Source of the DNA: Serinicoccus marinus DSM 15273 | Lineage (GTDB): Bacteria > Actinomycetota > Actinomycetes > Actinomycetales > Dermatophilaceae | Direction: 5' to 3' | Assembly (NCBI RefSeq): GCF_008386315.1 | Contig: NZ_CP043808.1 | Location: forward strand, 3,356,276 to 3,420,275 | Length of the DNA stretch: 64,000 nt | In this document: one piece after another, positions 33,074-42,625 of the stretch | Numbering within the stretch: position 1 is the first letter of the stretch | Layout: each line of letters opens with the position of its first letter | Position numbers and translations under genes: made by a program | Notes under the pieces: generated by a model | Databases searched by the model: none | Seen by the model: the letters and a program-made list of their open reading frames with translations, nothing else | What the model was told of the DNA's origin: nothing

Positions 33074-35761
33074 GTGGACGTCGACCCTGCCGCGGTCCTC
33101 GCGGGCACCCACCCGCACGGCTACCTGCTCCTCGTCGGAGCCGGCCGGGACGGTGCGCCGAGCGAGGTCGAGAGATGGCGCCGCGACACCGTGAGCCTGC
33201 CTGGAGCGACGCTCTGGCTGCAGCCCCGGACCGTCGCGGCGAGCGCGTCCTCGCACCGCGGGCACCTCATCCTCCTCGGCCACCCGGTCGACGTCGCCCG
33301 CGGCACGCACGACGGCCCCACCGTCGCGCGCCGGCTCGCCGACACCTGGGCGACCGGCGGCGAGCAGGCCCTGGTGCGGGAGACGGCATACCTCGGGGGC
33401 AGGTTCACCCTCGTGGCGCGGACCGCGGACCGCACCGGCGAGGAGGCGGTCGCGGGGCGCGGGCCGGACCCGGAGCTCCTCGTCGTCCCGGACACCATGG
33501 CGAGCCAGCCCGTCCTCGTCGGACGGACCGCCGACCGGGCCGCCGTCGGCAGCTCTCCCGTGCTGGTCGCCGATGCTCTCCGCTTCGAGGTGGATCCGGA
33601 GGCCGAGGCCCTGCTCGCCACGCTGCGGGAACGGATGGCGGGCCGGGTGAGCTATCTGCCGGGAGTCCGGACCGCCTACCGGGGAGTCCGGGCGGTGCTG
33701 CCCAACACGATGCTCCGGCTACGGGTGGGCGCGGACGGGCCGGTCACCGGCTACGAGCGCTTCTGGCCGTGGCAGCCCCGGGTGGAGAACCCGGACGTGG
33801 AGACGGTCCACGCCGAGTTCCGGGAGCGCCTCACCGCGCACCTCCGGCTGCTCGCCGACCTGGGTCGCCCCGCGGTCAGCCTCACCGGTGGGCTGGACAG
33901 CAGGGTGAGCGCCGCGGCAGCGGCACCGGCACTGCGCGCGCGGGACGGGTTCGCCTTCACCTACGTCAACCCTCGCGAGGCGGTCGGCAGCGACTCCGCC
34001 GTGCAGGACGTGCTGGGCGCCCGCGACGTCGCCGGGCAGCTCCGGCTGCCGCACCGCGTGCTGCGCTGGCGGCAGCCGCCGCGCGGGGGCACCTTCGACG
34101 TCGTGAGCCGGCGCACCTACGCCCCACGGATCACCTCTCGGGGCGCCGCCCACGCGATGTGGGCGGACCTGCCCGCCGACCTCGTGCAGCTGCAGAGCAA
34201 CGGCGCCGAGATCGCCACGACCTACACGAAGGCGGTGACCCGCCCGCCGCACGAGCTGGACGCCCGGTGGCTCACGCGGATCTTCGCCGGTGGGCGACCA
34301 GGGGCGCACGACGACCTTGCCGAGCAGCTCTACGGGGACTACCTGGAGCAGGCGCCGCTGTCGGAGGCCGACCTGCTCGGCCACGACGCCTACGACCTCG
34401 TCTACTGGGAGCAGCGGATGGGCCGCTGGGGATGGCAGAAGTTCTGCGACGGCGACTTCGGGCACCGGGTGCTGCTCCCCTTCAACGACCGGCGGCTGCT
34501 GGAGACGATGCTCTCGCTGCCCTACCCGCTGCGTCGCGACAAGGTGCTCTTCCACCGGCTCCTGGACGACCTGGGTGTCCGCGAGCCCGCCCGAGGACCG
34601 GCGGCCCCGCAGCGCGCCTCGCCAGCCCGGCCGGGAGTGGCAGCCCCGACACCTCCGGGACCGACCCGGCTGCGACGCCTCACCGACCTGCTGCCGTGGC
34701 GCCGGACGCCGCGCCCAGCCGACCCGGCAGGGCCGCACGACGCCGACCCGACACCGCAGGGCCCCGGCCTGCCCTGGGGATACGCCCTCGTCGCCCGGAG
34801 ATCGCCCAGCACCAGCATCCCGGACGGCTTCCTGCACACCGAGCTGCCCGGATCACTCGGCCTGCACCGGCATCCGTCGCTCCCGGCGGCGCTCTCGGGC
34901 CGACAGGGCAGGTTCGCCCTGGTCCTGGGTGAGCCGTGCGACCTGCCGGACGGACGGGACGGACCGGCACCGGTCGCCGACCTCCTGCACCAGCTCGTCG
35001 TCGAGGACCCCTCGCTCGACCGCGCCGCCACGCGGGCCGCAGCCCTCACCGGTGCCTGGGCCGTGGTCCTGGGCGGACCTGACGGGTCCCTCGTGCTCGG
35101 CGACCCGGTGGGTGCGCTCGGCCCCTGGTTAAGCACGGACGGGACGACCCTGGCGAGCGGTGCCGCCCTCCTGCCGGACGGACCGTCGCCGCCCGAGACG
35201 CTGGGCGCGCGCTCGGCCCTGCTCTCCTCCGGGTCGGGCGGGCGCCGGACGTGGCGGCCTGGGCCGCTGCCCGAGCTCGACGCGTATGCGGAGCGGCTCG
35301 GCACCACCGCGCCGGAGCGCCTCCGCCGGCAGGTGGAGCTGCTGCTCCGCCGCGGTCCGGCGGTCCTGTGCGCCGGCCCGGAGGCCAGCCTGCTCGGCCC
35401 GGAGCCCGTGCCGGACAGCGCACCAGCGGTGACGTGCTGGGACCCCTCCACCCAGGCCGGCACCCTGACGATGCTGCACGCCACGGACCGGGCCTTCGCC
35501 GCACGGCGCGAGCTGCGGCTGCTCAGCCGCGCCGCAGGAGCGGACTGGAGCACCACGCTGGACCAGGAGATCGACCCGGGGGCCGTCCTGTGGCTCGGGC
35601 TGGGGTCCTCGCCGGATCCCGACCGGGAGGAGCCCGGCGCGCTGGACCTCGTCGCGGGGGTCCGCCCGGTGGCGCTGCCGTGGAGCGACCGCGTGCTCGA
35701 CCTGCTGGGCGGCCCGGCCGCGGCGCTCGCGGACGCCAGTAGAGTGCGGGGCGATGGCTGA
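33074..35761 (+). CDS. Asparagine-synthetase-like protein with duplicated N-terminal-type module
   Basis: The 895-residue protein has an Ntn/glutaminase-like module at 1-165, an ATP-pyrophosphatase domain (about 235-520) with the PP-loop SLTGGLDSR (269-277) and later NDRRLLETMLSLPY, then a Pro/Arg-rich linker. A second region (about 565-700) repeats the layout of the first module: GHLILLGHPVD resembles GRFALVLGEPCD, and LGGRFTLVAR resembles LTGAWAVVLG. The N-terminus is MDVDPAAV, without the Cys2 nucleophile of glutamine-dependent enzymes, so it probably does not use glutamine. It may form an amide on a uronic acid or another acceptor using ATP, as beta-lactam-synthetase-like relatives do. 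This role is inferred. GTG 33074 directly follows the wecB stop. Confidence 0.75.
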   Translation: MDVDPAAVLAGTHPHGYLLLVGAGRDGAPSEVERWRRDTVSLPGATLWLQPRTVAASASSHRGHLILLGHPVDVARGTHDGPTVARRLADTWATGGEQALVRETAYLGGRFTLVARTADRTGEEAVAGRGPDPELLVVPDTMASQPVLVGRTADRAAVGSSPVLVADALRFEVDPEAEALLATLRERMAGRVSYLPGVRTAYRGVRAVLPNTMLRLRVGADGPVTGYERFWPWQPRVENPDVETVHAEFRERLTAHLRLLADLGRPAVSLTGGLDSRVSAAAAAPALRARDGFAFTYVNPREAVGSDSAVQDVLGARDVAGQLRLPHRVLRWRQPPRGGTFDVVSRRTYAPRITSRGAAHAMWADLPADLVQLQSNGAEIATTYTKAVTRPPHELDARWLTRIFAGGRPGAHDDLAEQLYGDYLEQAPLSEADLLGHDAYDLVYWEQRMGRWGWQKFCDGDFGHRVLLPFNDRRLLETMLSLPYPLRRDKVLFHRLLDDLGVREPARGPAAPQRASPARPGVAAPTPPGPTRLRRLTDLLPWRRTPRPADPAGPHDADPTPQGPGLPWGYALVARRSPSTSIPDGFLHTELPGSLGLHRHPSLPAALSGRQGRFALVLGEPCDLPDGRDGPAPVADLLHQLVVEDPSLDRAATRAAALTGAWAVVLGGPDGSLVLGDPVGALGPWLSTDGTTLASGAALLPDGPSPPETLGARSALLSSGSGGRRTWRPGPLPELDAYAERLGTTAPERLRRQVELLLRRGPAVLCAGPEASLLGPEPVPDSAPAVTCWDPSTQAGTLTMLHATDRAFAARRELRLLSRAAGADWSTTLDQEIDPGAVLWLGLGSSPDPDREEPGALDLVAGVRPVALPWSDRVLDLLGGPAAALADASRVRGDG

Positions 35762-36977
35762 GACGACCCCCGCGGCGCCCGACCCCGCCGACGAGCACCC
35801 CTCGTCGGGCCCCGCCGAGGACCTGGTCGTCTCCTACTGCTTCCCGCCCTACGTCGACACCTCGGCGATCGTCGCCGCCAAGCGGGTCCGCGAGGCGGGG
35901 CGGTCGGTCGACGTGCTGCAGAACAAGATGTCCAGCCAGCGCAGCACCGACCCCGGGCTGGCGAGCATCGCCGACCACCTCGTGGTCCGCCGCCACCAGC
36001 TGCCGTCCCCCACGCTGTTCTCCTCCTGGCGCGGCATCACCGGCTTCACCCAGCGCGGCCTCCAACGGGCCCTGCAGTGGGACCGGGAGGGTGCCGGGTA
36101 CGCCCGCCTCTACAGCCGCGCGCACTTCACCGCCAGCCACGTCCTCGCCGCGCGACTGGCGCTGCTCCGCCCGGGGATGCGCTGGACAGCGGAGTTCTCC
36201 GACCCGTTGTCCCGGGACGTCACCGGGGCGGTGCGGCACGCGCCCGCGCAGGACGGGCCGCTGCTGGAGGTGCTCGGCGGGGGCATCTCGCGCGCCGGCT
36301 TCCGGCCACCGACGACCGGCAACTCCTTCCAGTGGGCCGAGCAGCTCGCCTTCGCCCTCGCCGACACACTCGTCTTCACCAACGAGCACCAGCGCGAGCT
36401 GATGCTCGAGACGGTCGAGGACGACCAGCTCGTGGAACGGGTCCGGGGGCGCAGCGAGGTCTCACCGCACCCGACGCTGCCCCCGTCGTTCTACACGATG
36501 GCCGACCCCGACTACCCGCTCGACCCGGACCGTCGGCACCTGGGCTACTTCGGCAACTTCTACGCCACCCGCGGGATGGGCAGCGTGCTCGCCGCGCTGG
36601 AGGCGCTGCCGGGCCGGCTCCGGTCGCAGGTCTGCCTGCACGTCTTCGCCGGGCGGCGCGAGGAGGTCGAGCGGGAGGTGGAGCGCCGCGGTCTCGGCGA
36701 CTGCGTGCGCGTCGGGCCGTTCGTGGGCTACCTCGACTTCCTCGCCCTCTGCACCCGGATGGACGTGCTCCTCGTCAGCGACGCGGTGACCGACGGGCTG
36801 CTCGCGACCAACCCCTTCCTGCCGAGCAAGTGGAGCGACTACCGCGGCAGCGGCACCTCCGTGTGGGGCATGGTGGAGCCCGGCTCCGTGCTCGACGCCC
36901 AGCCGCTGCAGCACCGCTCGCCGGTGGAGCACACCTCGGCCGCGGTGCAGGTGCTGGCCGAGATCGCCCGCGGCTGA
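35754..36977 (+). CDS. Family 4-like glycosyltransferase
   Basis: The 407-residue protein starts MAETTPAAPDPADEHPSSG and overlaps the previous gene by 8 bp. A GT-B-like layout is visible: LVVSYCFPPYVDTSAIVAAK at the start of the N-terminal domain, WTAEFSDPLSRDV, LVFTNEHQRELM, and the donor-domain start HLGYFGNFYATRGMGSVLAA with PFVGYLDFLALCTRMDVLLV. The usual GT4 E-x7-E segment is not obvious, so activity class is uncertain. A TAGAGT -10-like box lies 8 bp before the ATG and might give a separate leaderless transcript. The gene ends the rightward operon; two palindromic repeat units follow. Confidence 0.75.
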   Translation: MAETTPAAPDPADEHPSSGPAEDLVVSYCFPPYVDTSAIVAAKRVREAGRSVDVLQNKMSSQRSTDPGLASIADHLVVRRHQLPSPTLFSSWRGITGFTQRGLQRALQWDREGAGYARLYSRAHFTASHVLAARLALLRPGMRWTAEFSDPLSRDVTGAVRHAPAQDGPLLEVLGGGISRAGFRPPTTGNSFQWAEQLAFALADTLVFTNEHQRELMLETVEDDQLVERVRGRSEVSPHPTLPPSFYTMADPDYPLDPDRRHLGYFGNFYATRGMGSVLAALEALPGRLRSQVCLHVFAGRREEVEREVERRGLGDCVRVGPFVGYLDFLALCTRMDVLLVSDAVTDGLLATNPFLPSKWSDYRGSGTSVWGMVEPGSVLDAQPLQHRSPVEHTSAAVQVLAEIARG

Positions 36978-36982
36978 CCACC

Positions 36983-37083
36983 GACCGGCGACGTCAGGCC
37001 CCGGCACGACTTTCTACGGTCGGTGACCAGCACCCGAGCAGCACCGACCGGGGAAGTCCCGCCCCGGCGCGATCTCCCCGGTC
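36983..37083. repeat. Two units of the 38-bp palindromic repeat between convergent genes
   Basis: Units at 36983-37021 and 37046-37083 run from GACCGG to GGTC around CCCCGGC centres, separated by 24 bp. This is the same unit size and spacing as the 10.3-kb array. They fill the gap between two convergent glycosyltransferase genes and reach the stop codon of the leftward one. A bidirectional terminator role fits the position. Confidence 0.8.
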
Positions 37084-39212
37084 AGGAGCCCAGGATCAGG
37101 TCGACGAGCTCGGAGCCGGCCGCTCCTGCCGTGAAGCGTCGCTCGACGAGTGCGCGGGCCTGCTCCGAGGCCGCGGACCACCCCGGCTCCTCGGCGACCG
37201 ACCGGATCCGGGCGACGGCCTCGTCGACGGTGTCGACGACCCAGTCGCCGAACAGCCCCCGGGCCCCGCCCAGCGGGGCGAAGACCGGCCAGTCGCGGAC
37301 GACCGGCACGGCGCCGGAGGCGGCACCCTCGACCAGCGCCAGGCCGAAGGACTCACGCCGGCTCGTCGACAGCACGACACCCGACGCCGCCAGGTGCGGC
37401 GCCAGATCCCGGGTGCGAGCCGACGAAGCGCACCGCGCCGCGCACGTCCTCGTGGGTGATCCGGTCGCGGAACGCCCGGGCATACTCCTGCTGCGAGGCG
37501 ATCGTGCCGTCCGGGAAGTCGGTGCCGACGAGCGTCAGCGTCCACGCGGGGTCGTCCTCCCGGAGCCGGGCCAGGACCTCCAGGGCCCAGAGCGGATCCT
37601 TGACCCGCTGGGCCCAGCCGACCATGAGGAGCCGGCGGCGATGGCCCTCGACCTTCTCGGTGGGGATGCGCGCCGGGTCCAGGAGGTTGGGCAAGACCCG
37701 CACCTGCGTGTCCCGCAACCGCTCGCCGAGGAGGGTCTGCACCATCCGCCGCAGGTGGTCGCTGACGAGGACCAGGACATCGACCCTGCTCCAGTCGAGC
37801 AGGTGGATCCACGGGGAGAAGGCGTCCATGCTGTGGATGCGCAGGGTCACCCGGACCCCGGCGGGCGCGCTCATGACCGCCGCCATCGACCCGCGGTCGG
37901 CCCAGTCGACGAAGAGGGCGTGGGCCGCCTCCAGCTCCTCCAGCAGCTCGTAGTCCGGCACCCACTCCTCCCCCAGGGCCTGGCCCAGCCGGGCGCGGAC
38001 CAGCTCACGGCGCGTGCCCAGCCCCCGCAGCTGGTCCCGGGTCCGCAGCTCGGTGAGATGCACCTGCGCGCGGTCCTCCAGGGCGCGGCGGACCGGGACG
38101 GCGAACTGCGGGTACGAACCGGGCACCACCACCACCCGCGGCCCGACCCTGAAGGAGTCCCGGGTCGCCGCGGTCCGTCCGGCGGCCCGGTGCAGGACCG
38201 GGGCCCGGGGGACCGGGGCGGCCAGGAGCCGGCCGACGCGCGAGGCGCGCCAGTCGGCGAGGTAGGCGTCCGGCTCGGTCACCAGCGCGGAGGAGACCCC
38301 GTCGGCGTGCAGCTCGCGGTGGAAGAGCAGCTGCAGCGCCAGGCCGGCCAGCCGCGCGACGGTCTCGACGTCCGGTGACGCGGTGCTCAGCTCCTCGTCG
38401 GCGGCCGCGAGCAGCGACCGGACGGCGTCGGCCGTGCCGGGCTGGTCCCGCCCGGAGCGGGAGATCTCGACCAGCTGCCGCAGACCACGGCGCACCGACT
38501 CCTCCGAGGGATCACCGCCGGGCGCGGCCTCGGGCAGGAAGCCGACGACCCGGTGGGCGAGCGCATACTCCCCGGTTGCGTGCAGGGCCTCCACGAGCGG
38601 GACGAGCAGCGGCTGGTGCCGTGCCGGCACGCGACCACCCGTGCGCCCGACGTGGTCGAGCAGCTCGGTCGCCAGCTCGGGGTCCAGGCGGTGGGCCCCC
38701 GCGCGGACCCGCCGCCGGAGCCCCACCCAGACCTCGTCCTGCCGCTTCGTGGCCTCCAGCTCGGCGTGCGTGAGGAGCGTGACCGGCGCGGCACCGGGCC
38801 GACCGAAGAGGCGGAGTGCCTCTGCCCCCACGGGCAGCAAAAGGTCGGCGTCGTGCAGGGTGCGTCGGGCGCGCAGGTCGCCGCGCAGCCGCCGGGCCAG
38901 GACCCCGCGGTCACGCCACCACGCAGCCGGAGCGGGTCGCAGCACACGGCGCAACGCCTGTCGCGCACCGCCTGCGTCGGCCGCGCCGACGCGCACCCGG
39001 CCGCGGAAGGAACGCAACGACGGTCCCGGCTCCCCCTCGGCCCACACCAGCACGACCCGGTGCCCGTGGTCGGTCAGGGAACGCAGCCGGGACGCCGCCT
39101 CGTCCAGCTCGGCGGCATACCGGGCGACGGCGACGATGCGACGTGGACCCGCGTGCGGTCCGGTCAGCACGCCGGGCGGGCTGGAGCGGGGATCGGGCGG
39201 CTCGGCGGGCAC
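37082..39212 (-). pseudogene. Glycosyltransferase (GT-B, family 4-like), frameshifted
   Basis: The leftward N-terminal frame begins at GTG 39212. It contains a long helical N-terminal part and a donor-domain start with RVLPNLLDPARIP, RRLLMVGWAQRVKDPLWALE and VRFVG. The C-terminal part, in another frame ending at 37082, begins RTRDLAPHLAASGVVLSTS and has RRESFGLALVEGAASGAVPV, the family-4 E-x7-E motif. Removing one base within 37416-37422 joins FVG to RTRDLAPHL and gives about 709 residues. So either the gene is inactive here or there is an inserted base call. It faces the surface locus and is separated from ino1 by only 22 bp. Confidence 0.8.
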
Positions 39213-39234
39213 TCCCCGACCCTACCCACGTCCA

Positions 39235-40301
39235 TCAGCCGCGGATGAAGGCCTCGACCTCGGCCCGGCCCTGGTCGTCGGGCAGCTGCACCGGCGGGCT
39301 CTTCATGAGGTAGGCGGAGGCGCCGACGACCGGGCCCCCCTCCCCGCGGTCCAGGGCGATCTTGGCCGCCCGGATCGCGTCGATGATGATGCCTGCCGAG
39401 TTCGGGCTGTCCCAGACCTCGAGCTTGTACTCCAGGTTGAGGGGGACGTCACCGAAGGCACGGCCCTCGAGCCGGACGTAGGCCCACTTGCGGTCGTCCA
39501 GCCACTGGACGTAGTCGGACGGGCCGATGTGCACGTCCCGGTCCGCGAGCGCGGTGGAGATGTTGGAGGTCACCGCCTGGGTCTTGGAGACCTTCTTGCT
39601 CTCCAGCCGCTCCCGCTCCAGCATGTTCTTGAAGTCCATGTTGCCGCCGACGTTGAGCTGGTAGGTCCGGTCCAGCGCCACCCCGCGCTCCTCGAACAGC
39701 CGGGCGAGGACCCGGTGGGTGATCGTGGCCCCCACCTGGCTCTTGATGTCGTCCCCCACGATGGGGACCCCCGCCTCGGTGAACTTCGCCGCCCACTCCG
39801 GGTCGCTCGCGATGAAGACGGGCAGCGCGTTGACGAAGGCCACCCCGGCGTCGAGGGCGCACTGGGCGTAGAACTTGTCCGCCTCCTCACTGCCGACCGG
39901 GAGGTAGGACACGAGCACGTCGGCCCGTGCGTCGCGCAGCGCCTGCACGACGTCCACCGGCTCCTCCAGCGACTCCTCGACCGTGAGGGCGTAGTACTTG
40001 CCCAGGCCGTCAGCGTCGGACCCCGCTGCACCATGACCCCGGTGTCCGGGACCTGCGCGAAGGTGACCGTGTTGTTCTCCCCGGCCTGGATCGCCTTGGA
40101 CAGCTCCTGACCCACCTTGGCGGCGTCGACGTCGAAGGCGGCGACGAACTCCAGGTCACCGACGTGGTAGTCGCCGAAGCGCACGTGCATCAGGCCGGGC
40201 ACGGAGGCGTCCGGGTCGGCGTCCCGGTAGTACTCCACTCCCTGCACGAGCGAGCTGGCGCAGTTGCCCACGCCCACGACCGCCACTCTCACCGACGACA
40301 T
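39235..40301 (-). pseudogene. ino1: Inositol-1-phosphate (myo-inositol-3-phosphate) synthase, frameshifted in this sequence
   Basis: This NAD+-dependent enzyme converts glucose 6-phosphate to myo-inositol 3-phosphate, the first step to phosphatidylinositol and mycothiol in actinobacteria. ATG 40301, after AAGGAG, gives [20 protein letters not shown] and stays in frame to RGPTL. The rest ([53 protein letters not shown]) is in another frame ending 39235. One missing base at about 40010 (CTGAC for CTGGAC) explains it: insertion restores [13 protein letters not shown] and a normal 355-residue protein. Because inositol lipids and mycothiol are important in this group, a base-calling error is more likely than gene loss. 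Confidence 0.93.
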
Positions 40302-40423
40302 GAGGACTCCTTGCTGACACGGCACGGGCGGCCCACCTGGGCCACCCCTTCTCGTGACCTGCCAACGCCGCCGACCGCACGGGCATTCCGGGGCGGCCGC
40401 AGGCACCGGGGCACAATGGGGGC

Positions 40424-42625
40424 GTGAGCAGCTCCAGCACCACACCCCGTTCCCGCCGCCCGTCCGGCACCCGGAAGCGCCGCGCGGGTCGCCGTGGCGT
40501 GCTCCGCCGCGTCCTGCTGTGGATCACCGGCCTGGGTCTGCTGGCGATCCTGCTGGCGGTGGGGGTCTTCGCGTGGGCGTATGCCCGGACCGACGTCCCC
40601 GAGCCCAACGACTTCGCCGAGGCGCAGAGCTCGATCCTCTACTACGCGGACGGCGAGACCGAGCTGGCGCGGTTCACCGGGGGCTACGACCGCGAGTCGG
40701 TCCCGCTGTCCGAGGTGCCCGAGCACGTGCGCTACGCCATGCTGTCGGCCGAGGACCGTTCCTTCTACGAGAACGAGGGGGTCTCGATCACCGGTACCGC
40801 ACGGGGGGCCTGGCGCACGCTGACCGGCGACGGCCTGCAGGGCGGCTCGACGATCACCCAGCAGTACGTCAAGAACTACTACCTCACCGCGGACCAGACG
40901 CTGCAGCGCAAGTTCACCGAGATGATCATCGCGATCAAGATCGACAACGAGCTGGCCAAGGACGAGGTCCTGGAGAACTACCTCAACACGATCTACTTCG
41001 GGCGGGGCGCCTACGGCATCCAGACCGCGAGCCGCGCCTACTTCGACAAGGACGTGTCCGAGCTCGACGTGGAGGAGGGTGCCTTCCTCACCGGGGTCAC
41101 CAACGCGCCGTCGCTGTTCGACCCGGACTACGCCGAGGGCAACGACGAGCGCGCGCAGGAGCGGGTGGCCTACGTCCTGGACGGGATGGTCGAGGAGGGC
41201 TGGCTGGACGCCTCGGAGCGCGACGGGCTGGGCCTGCCCGAGATCCAGGAGCCGCAGCCCTCGACCGCGGCCCAGGGCGTCGAGGGCTACATCGCCCAGG
41301 AGGCGCGTGACGAGCTCAAGGAGGTGCTGGGCGTCGACGACGCCGAGATCGACGGTGGCGGGCTCCGGGTGACGACCACCATCGAGCAGGACCACCAGGA
41401 GGCGGCCGCGGAGGCGGTAGAGCTCTACCGCCCCACCGGTGAGGGCACCGACGACATCACCGTCGCGCTGACGTCGGTCCGCCCCGGGGACGGTGCCGTC
41501 ACCGCGATGTACGGCGGCGAGGACTACCAGGAGACGCAGCTCAACTCCGCGACCGACGCCCAGGTCCAGGCCGGCTCGCTGTTCAAGCCGGTCACGCTGC
41601 TGGCCGCCGTGCAGGAGGGCGTGGACACGCTCCAGACCTTCGAGGGGCCGACGCCGATGTCCTTCGGCGACACCGGCGACCTCGAGGTCAACAACTTCCG
41701 CGACCTCAGCTTCGGCGTGATCGACCTGCGGATCGCCCTGGCGGAGTCGGTCAACACGATCTACGTGCAGCTCAACGAGCAGATCGGCCCGGAGGCGACC
41801 CGGCAGGCAGCGGTCGACCTCGGGCTGCCGGAGGACACCCCGGGGCTGGACACCGACCTGACCAACGTGCTCGGCACGGCCTCACCGACACTCCTGCAGA
41901 TGACGAACGCCTACGCCACCCTCGCCGCCGAGGGAGAGCGGGCCACGCCCTACCTCGTCTCCCGGGTGGAGACCGTCGCCGGCGACACGACCTACGAGGC
42001 CGAGCCGGAGACCACCAAGGCCGTCGACCGTGACGCCGCGGTCGACGTCACCGACGCCATGACCTACGTGGTCAAGCAAGGCTCGGGCATGTCGGCCGGT
42101 GATCTCGGCCGGCCGGCCGCCGGCAAGTCCGGCACCAGCGAGCGCAACGTGTCGGCCTGGTTCGACGGCTTCGTCCCGCAGCTGGCGGCCGGGGTCGTGA
42201 TGTACAAGGGCGACGGCACGGTGCCGATGCAGGACGTGGCCGGGATCGACCAGATCACCGGTGGCACCTTCCCCGCCCAGGTCTGGGGCGAGTTCATGCG
42301 CCAGGCCATGGAGGGCGAGGAGATCCAGGAGTTCTCCCCGCGGGTGGGGACCAGCGGACCGACCGGCACCCCCGCCCCCACCACGCAGGCACCGGCCCCG
42401 GAGCCGACGACCTCCGAGGAGACGACCGAGCCCACCGAGACGACGTCGGAGGAGCCGACCGAGACGACCTCGGAGGAGCCGACCGAGACGACCTCGGAGG
42501 AGCCGACGACCACCGAGCCGACCGAGTCGAGCCCGGCGCCGACCACCCCCGCACCCACCAGCCCGGCGCCCACCCCCACGAGCCCCGACCCGACCGAGGG
42601 GTCGTCCCCCTCGCCGACCGGGTGA
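40424..42625 (+). CDS. Class A penicillin-binding protein (transglycosylase/transpeptidase)
   Basis: The 733-residue peptidoglycan synthase has a basic cytosolic start and one membrane helix (about 29-52). A GT51 domain follows with catalytic Glu in [12 protein letters not shown] (about 109-120) and [15 protein letters not shown]. The transpeptidase domain carries SxxK SLFK (about 385), SxN in AESVNTIY and the KSGTS triad (about 568). The extracellular C-terminus is a Pro/Thr/Ser/Glu-rich tail with three 24-bp repeats. It polymerises and cross-links peptidoglycan outside the membrane. GTG 40424 overlaps nothing upstream and is divergent from ino1, like ponA1 near ino1 in mycobacteria. The next gene overlaps by GTGA. 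Confidence 0.95.
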   Translation: MSSSSTTPRSRRPSGTRKRRAGRRGVLRRVLLWITGLGLLAILLAVGVFAWAYARTDVPEPNDFAEAQSSILYYADGETELARFTGGYDRESVPLSEVPEHVRYAMLSAEDRSFYENEGVSITGTARGAWRTLTGDGLQGGSTITQQYVKNYYLTADQTLQRKFTEMIIAIKIDNELAKDEVLENYLNTIYFGRGAYGIQTASRAYFDKDVSELDVEEGAFLTGVTNAPSLFDPDYAEGNDERAQERVAYVLDGMVEEGWLDASERDGLGLPEIQEPQPSTAAQGVEGYIAQEARDELKEVLGVDDAEIDGGGLRVTTTIEQDHQEAAAEAVELYRPTGEGTDDITVALTSVRPGDGAVTAMYGGEDYQETQLNSATDAQVQAGSLFKPVTLLAAVQEGVDTLQTFEGPTPMSFGDTGDLEVNNFRDLSFGVIDLRIALAESVNTIYVQLNEQIGPEATRQAAVDLGLPEDTPGLDTDLTNVLGTASPTLLQMTNAYATLAAEGERATPYLVSRVETVAGDTTYEAEPETTKAVDRDAAVDVTDAMTYVVKQGSGMSAGDLGRPAAGKSGTSERNVSAWFDGFVPQLAAGVVMYKGDGTVPMQDVAGIDQITGGTFPAQVWGEFMRQAMEGEEIQEFSPRVGTSGPTGTPAPTTQAPAPEPTTSEETTEPTETTSEEPTETTSEEPTETTSEEPTTTEPTESSPAPTTPAPTSPAPTPTSPDPTEGSSPSPTG
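42434..42505 (+). repeat. Three 24-bp tandem repeats in the PBP tail
   Basis: Three nearly identical 24-bp units each encode TETTSEEP within the extracellular low-complexity tail of the PBP. Only one base differs between the first unit and the others, so copy number may vary between strains. Confidence 0.9.
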
